Assembly (NCBI GenBank): GCA_905181625.1
Contig: CAJIYJ010000004.1
Location: 94,750-158,749, forward strand
Direction of reading: 5' to 3'
From: an uncultured Flavobacteriaceae bacterium
Lineage (GTDB): Bacteria; Bacteroidota; Bacteroidia; Flavobacteriales; Flavobacteriaceae
Length of the DNA stretch: 64,000 bases
The notes under the pieces: model-generated
What the model was told of the DNA's origin: nothing
The model's database searches: none
Seen by the model: only the letters and a program-made list of their open reading frames with translations
Translations under genes and position numbers: made by a program
In this document: one piece after another, positions 18,012 to 28,071 of the stretch
How positions within the stretch are numbered: position 1 is the first letter of the stretch
How the letters are laid out: every line of letters starts with the position of its first letter

Positions 18012-19865
18012 TTATGAATCTATTCTATCCAATTCAACTTTAAGATTATCAATTATAAACTTTTGTCTATCTGGTGTGTTTTTCCCCATATAGAAAGACA
18101 ACAACTCTTCGATACTAAAGTTTTCATCTAACATAACAGGATCCAACCTTATACTATCTCCAATAAAATGTTTGAATTCGTTTGGTGAAATTTCACCTAA
18201 ACCTTTAAATCTTGTTATTTCAGGCTTGGACCCTAACTTTTTAAAAGCTTCGATCCTCTCTTTTTCTGAATAACAATAAATTGTTTCTTTTTTATTTCTG
18301 ACTCTAAATAACGGAGTTTGAAGTATATACAAATGTCCTTCTTTAATTAGTTCTGGGAAAAACTGTAGAAAAAAAGTGATTAAAAGCAACCTAATATGCA
18401 TTCCATCAACATCAGCATCGGTTGCGATAACAATATTATTATATCTTAAATACTCTATACTGTCTTCAATATTTAAAGCAGCTTGAAGTAAATTAAACTC
18501 TTCATTTTCATATACAATTTTCTTAGACATTGAATAACAGTTAAGGGGCTTTCCTCTTAAACTAAAAACAGCTTGAGTATTAACATTTCTAGACTTTGTA
18601 ATAGACCCACTAGCAGAATCACCCTCAGTAATAAACAAAGTTGAGTCTAATCTATTTTCTTTATTCATATCACCTAGATGAACTCTACAATCTCTTAATT
18701 TTTTATTATGAAGGTTTGACTTTTTAGCTCTTTCTCTTGCTAATTTTCTAATGCCCGAAAGCTCTTTTCTTTCTTTTTCAGCTTGAATAATTTTTCTTTG
18801 AATCTTCTCTGATGTATCTGGATTTTTGTGAAGATAATTATCAAGGTATTTTCCTATAAAATCATTAATATAAGACCTAACAGTAGGTAAATCTCCACCC
18901 ATTTCTGTAGAACCTAACTTAGTTTTAGTTTGTGATTCAAAAATTGGCTCCATTACTTTAATACTAACAGCAGAGATGATTGACTTTCTAATATCACTAG
19001 CATCATATGGCTTTCCATAAAAATCCCTCACAACCTTAACTACAGCCTCTCTAAAAGCGGATTGATGAGTCCCACCTTGAGTAGTATGTTGACCATTTAC
19101 AAAAGAGTAATATTCTTCACTGTACTGAATTTTACTGTGAGTAATAGCCACTTCAATATCATCACCTTTTAAATGAATAATAGGATATAGTAATTTTTCA
19201 ATATCATTATTATCTTCTAATAAATCTTTTAAGCCATTTTCAGATATATATTTTTCTCCGTTAAAAACAATAGTTAAGCCGGGATTTAAATAAACATAAT
19301 ACTTAAGCATTTTAGACACATATTCTGATCTGTATTTATATTTCTTAAATATTACATCATCTGGAACAAAAGTCACTTTAGTTCCTTTTCTTTTTGACGA
19401 TTCTTCAATCTCTTGATCTGAAGTTAAGTTTCCTTGTTCAAAAGAAACAGATTTAATTTTTCCATCTCTATAGGACTCTACCTTAAAGCTAGAAGACAAG
19501 GCGTTAACAGCCTTAGTACCTACTCCATTTAAACCCACAGATTTTTTAAATGCTCTAGAATCATATTTACCACCTGTATTCATTTTCGAAACAACATCAA
19601 CAACTTTACCAAGCGGAATTCCCCTTCCGTAATCTCTAACTGATACAACTGAGTCTGAAATTGAAATATCAATAGTCTTTCCTGCACCCATCACAAACTC
19701 ATCAATAGAATTATCAAGAACTTCTTTTAAAAGAATATAAATACCATCATCAGGTGATGAGCCATCACCTAATTTCCCAATATACATTCCAGGACGCATT
19801 CGAATATGCTCCTTCCAATCTAGTGACCTAATATTATCTTCAGTATAATTTGATGTAACTGACAT
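18012..19865 (-). CDS. parE: DNA topoisomerase IV subunit B
   Basis: ATPase subunit of topoisomerase IV. The 617 residues have the GHKL ATP site (EVLDNSIDE 48-56, DYGRGIP 78-84, [14 protein letters not shown] 111-124) and the TOPRIM domain (EGDSASG 414-420, [10 protein letters not shown] 481-490). The length is that of ParE; GyrB is usually longer in this phylum. It directly precedes parC on the same strand. Confidence 0.93.
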   Translation of the reverse strand: MSVTSNYTEDNIRSLDWKEHIRMRPGMYIGKLGDGSSPDDGIYILLKEVLDNSIDEFVMGAGKTIDISISDSVVSVRDYGRGIPLGKVVDVVSKMNTGGKYDSRAFKKSVGLNGVGTKAVNALSSSFKVESYRDGKIKSVSFEQGNLTSDQEIEESSKRKGTKVTFVPDDVIFKKYKYRSEYVSKMLKYYVYLNPGLTIVFNGEKYISENGLKDLLEDNNDIEKLLYPIIHLKGDDIEVAITHSKIQYSEEYYSFVNGQHTTQGGTHQSAFREAVVKVVRDFYGKPYDASDIRKSIISAVSIKVMEPIFESQTKTKLGSTEMGGDLPTVRSYINDFIGKYLDNYLHKNPDTSEKIQRKIIQAEKERKELSGIRKLARERAKKSNLHNKKLRDCRVHLGDMNKENRLDSTLFITEGDSASGSITKSRNVNTQAVFSLRGKPLNCYSMSKKIVYENEEFNLLQAALNIEDSIEYLRYNNIVIATDADVDGMHIRLLLITFFLQFFPELIKEGHLYILQTPLFRVRNKKETIYCYSEKERIEAFKKLGSKPEITRFKGLGEISPNEFKHFIGDSIRLDPVMLDENFSIEELLSFYMGKNTPDRQKFIIDNLKVELDRIDS

Positions 19866-19870
19866 AGATA

Positions 19871-19878
19871 CGAAAATA
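19871..19878 (-). promoter_or_regulatory. Candidate -7 box for parE-parC
   Basis: On the minus strand TATTTTCG, one base off TAnnTTTG, stands five bases before the parE ATG, the same spacing as at lpxD, the XRE gene and the BNR pseudogene. Confidence 0.3.
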
Positions 19879-19968
19879 GCTAATATAGATGTGGATTAAA
19901 AAAAAATGAAATGGTGTTTTAATAAATTAATTAACAATAGAATTGATCTGTTGTTGAAATCTTTTTAT

Positions 19969-21060
19969 CTAAACGTTAAACCTAAAGTGCATTACGTCTC
20001 CATCCTTAACAATGTATTCTTTTCCTTCTACATTTAGTTTTCCGGATTCTCTAGCTTTTGACTCGCTTCCATATTTAATGTAATTCTCATAAGAAATGAC
20101 TTCAGCTTTAATAAAACCTTTTTCAAAATCAGTATGAATCACACCTGCAGCTTGAGGAGCGCTCATCCCTTTATCGATAGTCCAAGCTCTAACTTCTTTG
20201 ACGCCAGCAGTAAAATAAGTTTGTAGATTTAATATGTCATATGCTTTTCTAATCATTTTTGATGATCCTGGCTCACTTAACCCAATGTCAGACAGAAAAG
20301 CCTGTCTATCTTCATATGTGTCCAACTCATTAATATCCGCTTCAGTTGCAACTGCTAAAATTATCAACTCTGCATTTTCAGCTTGAATTACTTTCTTTAT
20401 ATTTTCAACATGATTATTACCACTAACTGCTGAGGATTCATCTACGTTACATACATAAAGCACAGGTTTATTAGTTATGAGTTCCATTGTGTCAACCAAT
20501 TCTAATTCTTTATCTGAAAAATCAACACTTCTAACGGGCTTAAATGAATGAATTTGTTTAATTAACTTTATTAATATGTCGTTTTCAATTACAGCTTCTT
20601 TGTTCCCTGTTTTTATTAACCTAGCTATCTTATCCTTTCTTTTCTCAAGAGTCTCTAAGTCTTTCAATTGGAGCTCTAAATCTATAATTTCTTTATCTCT
20701 AACAGGATCTATAGATTCTTCAACATGAATAATATTATCATCATCGAAGCATCTTAAGACATGAATAATAGCGTCAGTTTCTCTAATATTAGCAAGAAAT
20801 TGATTTCCTAACCCTTCTCCCTTACTAGCCCCCTTGACAAGTCCAGCAATATCTACAATCTCTACTGTTGCCGGAATAACTTTTTCTGGTTTAACTAATT
20901 TCTCTAAATTTTCCATTCTTTTATCAGGAACATTAATAATACCAATATTAGGTTCAATGGTACAAAAAGGGAAATTAGCACTTTGAGCTTTGGTATTTGA
21001 TAAACAGTTGAAAAGTGTTGATTTACCAACGTTAGGAAGTCCTACTATACCAGCTTTCAT
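19969..21060 (-). CDS. ychF: Ribosome-associated GTPase/ATPase YchF
   Basis: Obg-family P-loop protein that prefers ATP and binds ribosomes; linked to stress responses. The 363 residues carry GLPNVGKST (7-15), a DIAGLVKGASKGEGLGNQFL switch region, and a C-terminal TGS domain ending in KDGDVMHFRFNV. It lies four bases after the ferredoxin gene on the same strand, so the two are likely co-transcribed. Confidence 0.95.
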   Translation of the reverse strand: MKAGIVGLPNVGKSTLFNCLSNTKAQSANFPFCTIEPNIGIINVPDKRMENLEKLVKPEKVIPATVEIVDIAGLVKGASKGEGLGNQFLANIRETDAIIHVLRCFDDDNIIHVEESIDPVRDKEIIDLELQLKDLETLEKRKDKIARLIKTGNKEAVIENDILIKLIKQIHSFKPVRSVDFSDKELELVDTMELITNKPVLYVCNVDESSAVSGNNHVENIKKVIQAENAELIILAVATEADINELDTYEDRQAFLSDIGLSEPGSSKMIRKAYDILNLQTYFTAGVKEVRAWTIDKGMSAPQAAGVIHTDFEKGFIKAEVISYENYIKYGSESKARESGKLNVEGKEYIVKDGDVMHFRFNV

Positions 21061-21063
21061 AAA

Positions 21064-21417
21064 TTAATTTTCGGGGTGCATAAACTTTTGCTTTGTCAGA
21101 AGAGTTTCTTCAGATTCAACATTATCTTCATCAGGGACACAACAATCTACAGGGCATACAGCTGCACACTGAGGCTCTTCATGAAAACCTTTACACTCTG
21201 TACACTTATCAGATGATATGAAATAGTATTCATCTGAAACGGGTTCTTGTTCAATCTCAGCGTTAACCCCCTTTCCATTAGGCAAGATTAAATCACCTGA
21301 CAAACTAGTACCATCCGAATATTTCCATTCATAAGCAGCTTCATAAATAGCAGTGTTAGGACACTCGGGCTCACAAGCTCCACAATTTATACATTCATCA
21401 GTTATTTTTATAGCCAT
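21064..21417 (-). CDS. 4Fe-4S dicluster ferredoxin
   Basis: Small electron carrier of 117 residues. The first cluster ligands are Cys9, Cys12, Cys15 and Cys19 ([12 protein letters not shown]). The second set is Cys72, Cys75, Cys84 and Cys88, with an extra CC at 92-93, separated by a ~50-residue insertion. This layout is the common flavobacterial YfhL-like ferredoxin. Its redox partner is unknown. The divergent neighbour is the LuxC-like reductase. Confidence 0.92.
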   Translation of the reverse strand: MAIKITDECINCGACEPECPNTAIYEAAYEWKYSDGTSLSGDLILPNGKGVNAEIEQEPVSDEYYFISSDKCTECKGFHEEPQCAAVCPVDCCVPDEDNVESEETLLTKQKFMHPEN

Positions 21418-21439
21418 TGTTATTTATGTAATCTTTATT

Positions 21440-21447
21440 TAAATTTG
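21440..21447 (+). promoter_or_regulatory. -7 box for the LuxC-like gene
   Basis: TAAATTTG fits TAnnTTTG, 38 bases before the GTG start. It lies two bases from the opposite-strand box for ferredoxin, so the two promoters cannot easily be used at the same time. Confidence 0.4.
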
Positions 21448-21449
21448 CT

Positions 21450-21476
21450 CAAAAATAACACCAATTAATATTACAA
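21450..21476 (-). promoter_or_regulatory. Promoter of the ferredoxin-ychF pair
   Basis: On the minus strand TTTG (the TTG at 21474-21476) is followed after 16 bases by TATTTTTG (21450-21457), an exact TAnnTTTG. The leader would be about 30 bases. Confidence 0.5.
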
Positions 21477-21485
21477 ACAAGTTTA

Positions 21486-22532
21486 GTGTCAACATTATAC
21501 AATAGAATTAAAGCATTCGAAAAATTAGGAATTCTTTTCAGCAATAAATTTACGGAAAATTCATCAAAAGAATCTGAGTATTGGACTTCAGAACTAGACA
21601 AAGCCATAGATCTAGCTTATAAATACAATACTTGGTTTACTGAAGATTCTGTTAAAAAAGCTCTAAATGAGTGGTCAAAACAACTTAATTATAATAGTTT
21701 AAAAAACTGGACGGATCAATATAAAATTGAAGACAAATCAGAAAAAAAAATAGCTATAATTATGGCTGGAAATTTACCATTAGTGGGGTTTCATGATCTT
21801 TTATGTGGTTTGATAATGAATTTCCATTGTATTGTAAAACTATCATCTGATGATAAAATATTAATTCCCTTTATTGTTGAATACTTAGACTCAATAGTAC
21901 CAGGTATTAAAAATCAAGTTAAATTTACTACAAATCCAATAAAAGATTTTAATGGGGTTATCGCAACAGGCAGTAATAATTCTTTTAAATATTTTGAATA
22001 TTATTTCGGAAACTACCCTAACCTTCTAAGAAAAACTCGACACTCAATAGCTGTTTTAGACGGTAAAGAAACTGAAATGGACTTAAAAAAATTAGGTAAC
22101 GATATTTTTACTTATTTCGGCATGGGTTGTAGAAGCGTCTCAAAGTTGTTAGTCCCTAAAGGATATGATTTTGATTTACTTTTTAATGCATTATTCGATT
22201 TTAAAGAGATTATTAATCATAATAAATATGTTAACAACTATGATTATAATAAGGCAGTATACTTAATGAGTGAACAAAAATTTATTGAAAATGGATTTAT
22301 TATTTTAAAAGAAGACGAAAAGCTTGGTTCTCCTATTGGATGTTTGTTTTTTGAATATTATGAGAATCCTAAGGACTTGAATGCTTATATTTCTGATATT
22401 AAAGATTCATTACAATGCGTAGTAAGCAATTTAAACATCCTCAATTCTACTAGTTTTGGTTCAAGTCAAAGGCCTAAAATTGATGACTATGCAGACAACA
22501 CAAACACATTAGATTTTTTGTTAAAAATATAA
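21486..22532 (+). CDS. Acyl-CoA reductase (LuxC family)
   Basis: A 348-residue protein of the aldehyde dehydrogenase superfamily, LuxC branch, which reduces acyl-CoA or acyl groups to aldehydes. Recognisable segments are IIMAGNLPLVGFHDLLCGL (about 94-112), RKTRHSIAVLDG, and GMGCRSVSKLLVPKG with the likely active-site Cys. Translation starts at GTG. In flavobacteria this gene habitually stands between ferredoxin and serC, as here; its physiological substrate there is not known to me. No lux genes are nearby. Confidence 0.85.
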   Translation: MSTLYNRIKAFEKLGILFSNKFTENSSKESEYWTSELDKAIDLAYKYNTWFTEDSVKKALNEWSKQLNYNSLKNWTDQYKIEDKSEKKIAIIMAGNLPLVGFHDLLCGLIMNFHCIVKLSSDDKILIPFIVEYLDSIVPGIKNQVKFTTNPIKDFNGVIATGSNNSFKYFEYYFGNYPNLLRKTRHSIAVLDGKETEMDLKKLGNDIFTYFGMGCRSVSKLLVPKGYDFDLLFNALFDFKEIINHNKYVNNYDYNKAVYLMSEQKFIENGFIILKEDEKLGSPIGCLFFEYYENPKDLNAYISDIKDSLQCVVSNLNILNSTSFGSSQRPKIDDYADNTNTLDFLLKI

Positions 22533-22601
22533 TGATATCTTAAGAGAAAAAGAGCTTTTAATATTTTGTATTTTATTAAATTGCATCTTTTAAAAAAATA
22601 A

Positions 22602-23666
22602 ATGAAAGTACACAACTTTAGCGCTGGCCCTAGTATCCTTCCTAATTCCGTTATTAAAGAAGCTTCTAATGGAATTCTTAATATAAATAACTCTGGATTA
22701 TCATTATTAGAAATATCTCATAGAAGTAAAGATTTTATGGATATAATGGATAAAGCAACCTGTTTAGCTTTAAAACTACTTGATCTAGAAAACAAGGGAT
22801 ATAAGGCTCTGTTTTTACAAGGTGGCGCTAGTAATCAGTTTCTTATGACAGCTTATAATTTACTTGAAAATAAGGCAGGTTATTTAAATACTGGAGTTTG
22901 GTCAACTAAAGCATTAAAAGAAGCTAAACTTTTTGGAGAAGCAGTTGAAATCGCTTCTTCTAAGGATAAAAATTTCAATTATATTCCTAAAGGATATTCT
23001 ATTGATTCTGATTTAGATTATTTCCATATAACCACAAACAATACAATTTTCGGTACTCAAATTAAGGAAATCCCCAACACTTCAGTTAATCTAGTCTGTG
23101 ACATGTCATCAGATATATTTTCTAGAAAAATTGATTTTTCAAAATTTGGATTAATATACGCAGGTGCTCAAAAAAATATGGGGCCAGCTGGAACAACCCT
23201 AGTCGTTATCAAAGAAGATGTTTTAGGTAAAGTCTCAAGAAAAATTCCTTCAATGCTTGACTATCAAATGCATATTGACAAAGAAAGTATGTTTAATACT
23301 CCACCTGTTTTTGCAGTGTACACTTCAATGCTAACTCTTGAGTGGTTAGACAAGAATGGTGGTATTAAAAGCATTGAGTCAAAAAATAATGAAAAAGCTG
23401 AGTTACTATATAATGCAATTGATAACAATGAACTATTTAAAGGTTTTGCTGCTAAGGAAGATCGAAGCTCAATGAATGCTACTTTTAACTTAGTTAACCA
23501 AGATCATAAAGAAGTTTTTGATAAACTAAGTAAAGAAGCAAATATCAATGGAATTAACGGACATAGATCTGTTGGAGGCTATCGTGCTTCAATTTATAAT
23601 GCACTAGAAATCGAATCTGTAAAGGTTTTAGTTGAAGTAATGAATGAATTAAAAAGAAAAGTATAA
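22602..23666 (+). CDS. serC: Phosphoserine aminotransferase
   Basis: PLP enzyme converting 3-phosphohydroxypyruvate to phosphoserine. The 354 residues begin MKVHNFSAGPSILPN, a diagnostic start. The PLP lysine lies in YAGAQKNMGPAG, and the C-terminal GHRSVGGYRASIYNA binds the substrate phosphate. It is nine bases upstream of serA, so two steps of serine synthesis are co-expressed; serB is not in the window. Confidence 0.96.
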   Translation: MKVHNFSAGPSILPNSVIKEASNGILNINNSGLSLLEISHRSKDFMDIMDKATCLALKLLDLENKGYKALFLQGGASNQFLMTAYNLLENKAGYLNTGVWSTKALKEAKLFGEAVEIASSKDKNFNYIPKGYSIDSDLDYFHITTNNTIFGTQIKEIPNTSVNLVCDMSSDIFSRKIDFSKFGLIYAGAQKNMGPAGTTLVVIKEDVLGKVSRKIPSMLDYQMHIDKESMFNTPPVFAVYTSMLTLEWLDKNGGIKSIESKNNEKAELLYNAIDNNELFKGFAAKEDRSSMNATFNLVNQDHKEVFDKLSKEANINGINGHRSVGGYRASIYNALEIESVKVLVEVMNELKRKV

Positions 23667-23675
23667 TAAATTTTT

Positions 23676-24629
23676 ATGAAAAATGTTTTAGCTAACGATG
23701 GAATTTCTAATAGCGGAAAAATAGCTTTAGAAAAAAATGGGTTTAATGTTTCTACCACAACTGTGGCACAAGATCAATTAATAAATTATATAAATAAAGA
23801 AAAAATAAGTGTAATACTAGTTAGAAGTGCCACCACTGTAAGAAAAGATCTGATTGACAAATGTCCAGATTTAAAAATTATTGGAAGAGGAGGTGTTGGA
23901 ATGGACAATATTGATGTCGAGTATGCTAGAATTAAAGGCATTGACGTTATCAACACACCTGCTGCTTCATCAGCATCTGTTGCAGAATTAGTTTTTGCTC
24001 ATTTATATAGTGGAGTTAGGTTTCTACACGAATCAAATAGAACGATGCCTTTAGAAGGAGATAACAACTTTAAAGGTTTAAAAAAATCTTATGCTAATGG
24101 AATCGAACTTAGAGGAAAAACTATAGGAATTATTGGTTTTGGAAGAATCGGAAGAGAAACAGCAAAAATTGCTTTAGGAGTTGGAATGAATGTGTTAGTT
24201 TATGATAAGTCAAAAGAAGATATTGATTTAACTTTGAGTTTTTCAGGAAATAAGACATTAAATTTTGAAATCAAAATTTCAAAACTAAATGATGTACTAA
24301 AAAATTCTGATTTTATTTCTTTACACGTTCCTGCTCAAAAGAGTTTTGTAATTGACAAAAAAGAATTTGATTTAATGAAAGATGGAGCTGGTTTAATTAA
24401 TGCTGCAAGGGGTGGTGTTTTAAATGAAGTTGAGTTAGTTTCTGCTTTAGATTCTGGTAAATTATCATTTGCTGGTCTGGATACTTTTGAAAACGAACCA
24501 AAACCTGCTGTTCAATTACTAATGCATCCAAAAATATCTTTAACTCCTCACATCGGAGCTGCCACTAACGAAGCTCAAGATAGAATTGGATTAGAACTTG
24601 CTGAACAGATAAGCGATATATTAAACTAG
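23676..24629 (+). CDS. serA: D-3-phosphoglycerate dehydrogenase, short form
   Basis: NAD-dependent first step of serine synthesis. The 317 residues contain the substrate domain (GRGGVGMDNID), the nucleotide loop GIIGFGRIGRETA, and the C-terminal catalytic segment PHIGAATNEAQ. The protein ends soon after the catalytic core, without the ACT domain that gives serine feedback inhibition in longer forms. It follows serC directly and is followed three bases later by a membrane protein gene. Confidence 0.94.
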   Translation: MKNVLANDGISNSGKIALEKNGFNVSTTTVAQDQLINYINKEKISVILVRSATTVRKDLIDKCPDLKIIGRGGVGMDNIDVEYARIKGIDVINTPAASSASVAELVFAHLYSGVRFLHESNRTMPLEGDNNFKGLKKSYANGIELRGKTIGIIGFGRIGRETAKIALGVGMNVLVYDKSKEDIDLTLSFSGNKTLNFEIKISKLNDVLKNSDFISLHVPAQKSFVIDKKEFDLMKDGAGLINAARGGVLNEVELVSALDSGKLSFAGLDTFENEPKPAVQLLMHPKISLTPHIGAATNEAQDRIGLELAEQISDILN

Positions 24630-24632
24630 TAT

Positions 24633-24992
24633 ATGCTAGATAAACTAAAATCTAAATGGGGAATTACAACAATCCCTCAAGTTGTAATAATTTTTATTGT
24701 TTTTGGGGTTACTGGTTCAGTATCGGCAGCTATCTCAGGTCCAATTACTGACTATTTTAATATTAGTTCTGAATTACTTCATCCATTAATTTATTGGCCA
24801 GTTAGACTTCTTATTCTTTTTCCAATATACCAAGTTTTACTAATTTGGTTTGGATTATCTGCTGGTGTGATAGTGAGTGTTTTTACCTTTCAAAAAGATA
24901 AATTTTATTTCAATTTTTTCTATAAAATGGCCATTACTATGATCAGAAAAATGATAAAACTATTGTCTTTTGGTATTTTATTTAAGAATTAA
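24633..24992 (+). CDS. Small membrane protein, DUF6787-like
   Basis: A 119-residue protein with two or three hydrophobic segments (about 15-35, 50-75 and possibly 80-95). The order WGITT ... VFGVTGS ... PLIYWPVRLLILFPIYQVLLI ... GLSAG resembles a family I know as DUF6787, function unknown. It is co-oriented with serC-serA with only three bases of spacing, so it is likely translated from the same message. Its stop overlaps the msrA stop by four bases. Confidence 0.8.
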   Translation: MLDKLKSKWGITTIPQVVIIFIVFGVTGSVSAAISGPITDYFNISSELLHPLIYWPVRLLILFPIYQVLLIWFGLSAGVIVSVFTFQKDKFYFNFFYKMAITMIRKMIKLLSFGILFKN

Positions 24993-25531
24993 TTTTCTTT
25001 TAAAATAGATTTGTTTTTTTTTAAAAACTTATTCAATTTAGGCTTTATAACCATGGAACAATAAGGGGCGTTCTGGTTCATTTCAAAATAATTCTGATGG
25101 TAATCTTCAGCCATGTAAAAAATATTTTCCATTTCAATTGTTGTAACTACTGGACTTGAATAATTATTAGACTGATTAAGTTCGGTTATATAATCATTTA
25201 TAATTTTTATTTCTTTTAAGTTACTTGTAAATATTGAAGAGCGATATTGAGTTCCAATATCATTTCCTTGTCTATTTAAAGTTGTTGGATCATGAGTTGA
25301 AAAAAAAATCATTAAAACATCCTTTAAAGAAACTACTCTAGAGTCATAATCGACTTTAATTACTTCAGCATGTCCAGTTAATCCTGTACATATCTCTCTA
25401 TATGTTGGGTTATCAGTATTACCACCAATATAGCCTGGAAATACACTTAAAACTCCATTTATTTTTTTAAACACAGCTTCAGTACACCAAAAGCAACCTC
25501 CACCTAATATTATATTTTTACTATAAGACAT
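24989..25531 (-). CDS. msrA: Peptide methionine-S-sulfoxide reductase MsrA
   Basis: Repairs oxidised methionine (S-epimer) in proteins. The 180 residues have the catalytic GGGCFWCTEA motif with Cys13, then the family segments PGYIGG, TGHAEVIKVDYD, FFSTHDPTTLNRQGND and QYRSSIF. No MsrB domain is fused. No signal peptide, so it acts in the cytosol. Confidence 0.96.
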   Translation of the reverse strand: MSYSKNIILGGGCFWCTEAVFKKINGVLSVFPGYIGGNTDNPTYREICTGLTGHAEVIKVDYDSRVVSLKDVLMIFFSTHDPTTLNRQGNDIGTQYRSSIFTSNLKEIKIINDYITELNQSNNYSSPVVTTIEMENIFYMAEDYHQNYFEMNQNAPYCSMVIKPKLNKFLKKNKSILKEN

Positions 25532-25567
25532 TAAACCTTTCTTTAAAATAGTTATCTAAATTTAGAT

Positions 25568-25575
25568 TAAATTTG
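25568..25575 (+). promoter_or_regulatory. -7 box for the CBM9/DUF5916 gene
   Basis: TAAATTTG fits TAnnTTTG, 28 bases before the TTG start. It is the only exact match in the intergenic region shared with msrA. Confidence 0.4.
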
Positions 25576-25603
25576 CCATTATTTTTAAAAAATATTAAAT
25601 ACT

Positions 25604-28066
25604 TTGAGAAATAGAATCTATATACTTTTTCTTTTTTGTGTTAGTTTGTCTTTTTCTCAAGAAAGAAAAATATTAAATATTTCTCGTTTTGATAGTCCAC
25701 CAAAAATTGATGGTATTATTGATGATCAACAATGGGAAGGACTTACTCCTGCTTCAAATTTTGAAAGATGGATGCCTAACAATGGTTCCACAGAAAAAAA
25801 AGGATATGAAAATTACGTATATATGGGCTATGACGATAACGCAATATATATAGCAGCAAAATTCAATGATCCTAATCCTAGTTTAATCACCAAAGAATTT
25901 AGTCAAAGAGATGAAATTTGGGAATCTAATGCAGATTCTTTTTTTATAAACATAAATACAAATGATGATAATATAAGTGATCAAGGTTTTCAAATAACTA
26001 CTGCTGGTACTCTTGGTGATTCTTATACTTCTGGGGAATTCTCACCAGATGATTGGAACTTCGATACAGTATTTGAAGGAAAAGTTACAATCAATGATAA
26101 TGGATGGAATGTAGAAATTAAAATACCTTATAGCGCTCTTAGATTTCCTTCAACTAAAGTTCAATCGTGGGGGATTCAATTTGCAAGAATGATGAAAGAA
26201 TTTGGAGAATTTTATACATGGAATTATGTTGATCAAAAAACTGCCAATTACAGAGAATCTCTTGGTCTACTAACAGGAATAAAAAATATTTCTCCACCCA
26301 CAAGACTGTTCTTTTACCCTTACTTACAATCATCAGTAGATTTAAATAAATATAGTAAACCGTTGATTGGATATTCTGCAGGAATGGACCTTAAATATGG
26401 TATTAATAACAGTTTTACTTTAGACGCTACTTTAATCCCTGACTTTGGTCAAGTTGCTTTCGATGAAGAAGAGTTAAACTTAAGTCCTTTTGAGCAAAGG
26501 TTCGATGAAAATAGATCTTTTTTCACTGAGGGAGCAGCATTGTTTAAAAAAGCAGATAGTCGTGGATATAGAGGAGGTAATTTTTTTTATAGCAGAAGGA
26601 TTGGAGAAGATATAAACTTTGAAGAAGAAGACTTGTTAAATGACAATGAAGAAGTACTAACCTATGATAGAAAAGCAGATTTATTAAACTCAATTAAATT
26701 AACAGGAACTACAAATTCTGGTCTTAGTATTGGATTTATAAACTCAATCACTGACAATGCTTATGCAACAGTTACAAACTCTTTAACTGGAAAAGTTAGG
26801 ACTGAAAAAATTGCGTCAATAACAAATTATAACGTAATTTCTTTAAGTCAACAAATATTAAATGATTATTCAACTATTTCGTTTCTAAATGCTAATGTAA
26901 ACAGAAGTGGCGGTTTTATAAACTCCAATAACAGTACTATTGTTTTTAACCTATTTGATGATAAAAGAAAGTTTAACATTAGAGGGAACCTTTTTCAAAG
27001 TGACTCACCTGTGTTTTCATCTACCAAAGGATTTAGAGGTTCAATTAACTTCTCAGAGTTAACTGGAAATTTCAGGTTTGGTTTTGGTTGGGATGGAGTT
27101 GATGCTAATTACTATCAAAATGACTTAGGGTATTACAACAACAGGAATGATCAAAGAATTTCGGGAAGAATAAAATACATGACTTTTGAGCCAACTAATA
27201 TATATGAAAAAATAGAAGCTTATATTTGGGTGAGTAAAAGAAGCAGGTTTTATCCAAAGGAAATTAAATCAACTGGATGGAGAATTGGTGCCGAAATAAT
27301 TAGCCCAAAATTAGAAGAATTCAAATTTAGTTTTGATTATACTTCAGAATATCATGATTACGAAGAACCTAGAGAGCAAGATTTGTTTATCAAAAAACCT
27401 GCTGAATATGAACTAGAGTTTGCATTTGTTTCAGATAGTAGAAAAAAAATACAGTATGGTTTTGGAATTGAGCATTCATATGCAGTTAATGAATATTTAA
27501 ACGAAAATAAAAACGGAATTCAATTAGACTTATTCTTAGGACTTAGATTATCAAACAGATTTAATTTATCTTATGGATTGACAAAAGATACCGAAATTGA
27601 TGATGTAGGATATGTTTATAAAGAAATTAATGATATTTATTTTGGAAAAAGAGATGTTAAAGCTTTGGAAAATAATTTAACTCTTAATTATAATTTTAAC
27701 TCATACAAATCACTTATTTTGAAATTTAGACAGTTTTGGAGTAGTGCAGAATATAACGATTCATTTTTCTTACTTAACTCTAATGGAGAGAGATTAGTTT
27801 CGGATAAATCGATAATTGATGATGATCCTAATAGAAGTTTTAATTTATGGAATTTAGACTTAAGTTATAATTGGGAATTTTTACCTGGGAGTAAAATGAC
27901 TTTGTTATATAGAAATAATATATTTAATGAAGATAATTTATCTGGAATTTCATATTATAGTAGCACTAAAGAGTTGTTTCAGAAACCAATTGATCATCAA
28001 GTTTCGCTTAGAATAAATTATTTCTTAGATTACAACGTGTTAAAAAGAAAAAAAAGTAGAATATAA
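25604..28066 (+). CDS. Outer-membrane protein with CBM9-like and DUF5916 domains
   Basis: An 820-residue secreted protein. Residues 1-18 are a signal peptide (RNRIYILFLFCVSLSFSQ). Residues about 22-215 resemble the CBM9 fold (IDGIIDDQQWEG ... IYIAAKF ... GWNVEIKIPYSALRF). The remainder is rich in alternating aromatic beta strands ending in Lys/Arg, consistent with an outer-membrane barrel, as in DUF5916 proteins. Substrate unknown; carbohydrate or peptide handling is often assumed. Translation starts at TTG. It is followed five bases later by a LolD-like ATPase gene. Confidence 0.85.
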   Translation: MRNRIYILFLFCVSLSFSQERKILNISRFDSPPKIDGIIDDQQWEGLTPASNFERWMPNNGSTEKKGYENYVYMGYDDNAIYIAAKFNDPNPSLITKEFSQRDEIWESNADSFFININTNDDNISDQGFQITTAGTLGDSYTSGEFSPDDWNFDTVFEGKVTINDNGWNVEIKIPYSALRFPSTKVQSWGIQFARMMKEFGEFYTWNYVDQKTANYRESLGLLTGIKNISPPTRLFFYPYLQSSVDLNKYSKPLIGYSAGMDLKYGINNSFTLDATLIPDFGQVAFDEEELNLSPFEQRFDENRSFFTEGAALFKKADSRGYRGGNFFYSRRIGEDINFEEEDLLNDNEEVLTYDRKADLLNSIKLTGTTNSGLSIGFINSITDNAYATVTNSLTGKVRTEKIASITNYNVISLSQQILNDYSTISFLNANVNRSGGFINSNNSTIVFNLFDDKRKFNIRGNLFQSDSPVFSSTKGFRGSINFSELTGNFRFGFGWDGVDANYYQNDLGYYNNRNDQRISGRIKYMTFEPTNIYEKIEAYIWVSKRSRFYPKEIKSTGWRIGAEIISPKLEEFKFSFDYTSEYHDYEEPREQDLFIKKPAEYELEFAFVSDSRKKIQYGFGIEHSYAVNEYLNENKNGIQLDLFLGLRLSNRFNLSYGLTKDTEIDDVGYVYKEINDIYFGKRDVKALENNLTLNYNFNSYKSLILKFRQFWSSAEYNDSFFLLNSNGERLVSDKSIIDDDPNRSFNLWNLDLSYNWEFLPGSKMTLLYRNNIFNEDNLSGISYYSSTKELFQKPIDHQVSLRINYFLDYNVLKRKKSRI

Positions 28067-28071
28067 TCTTA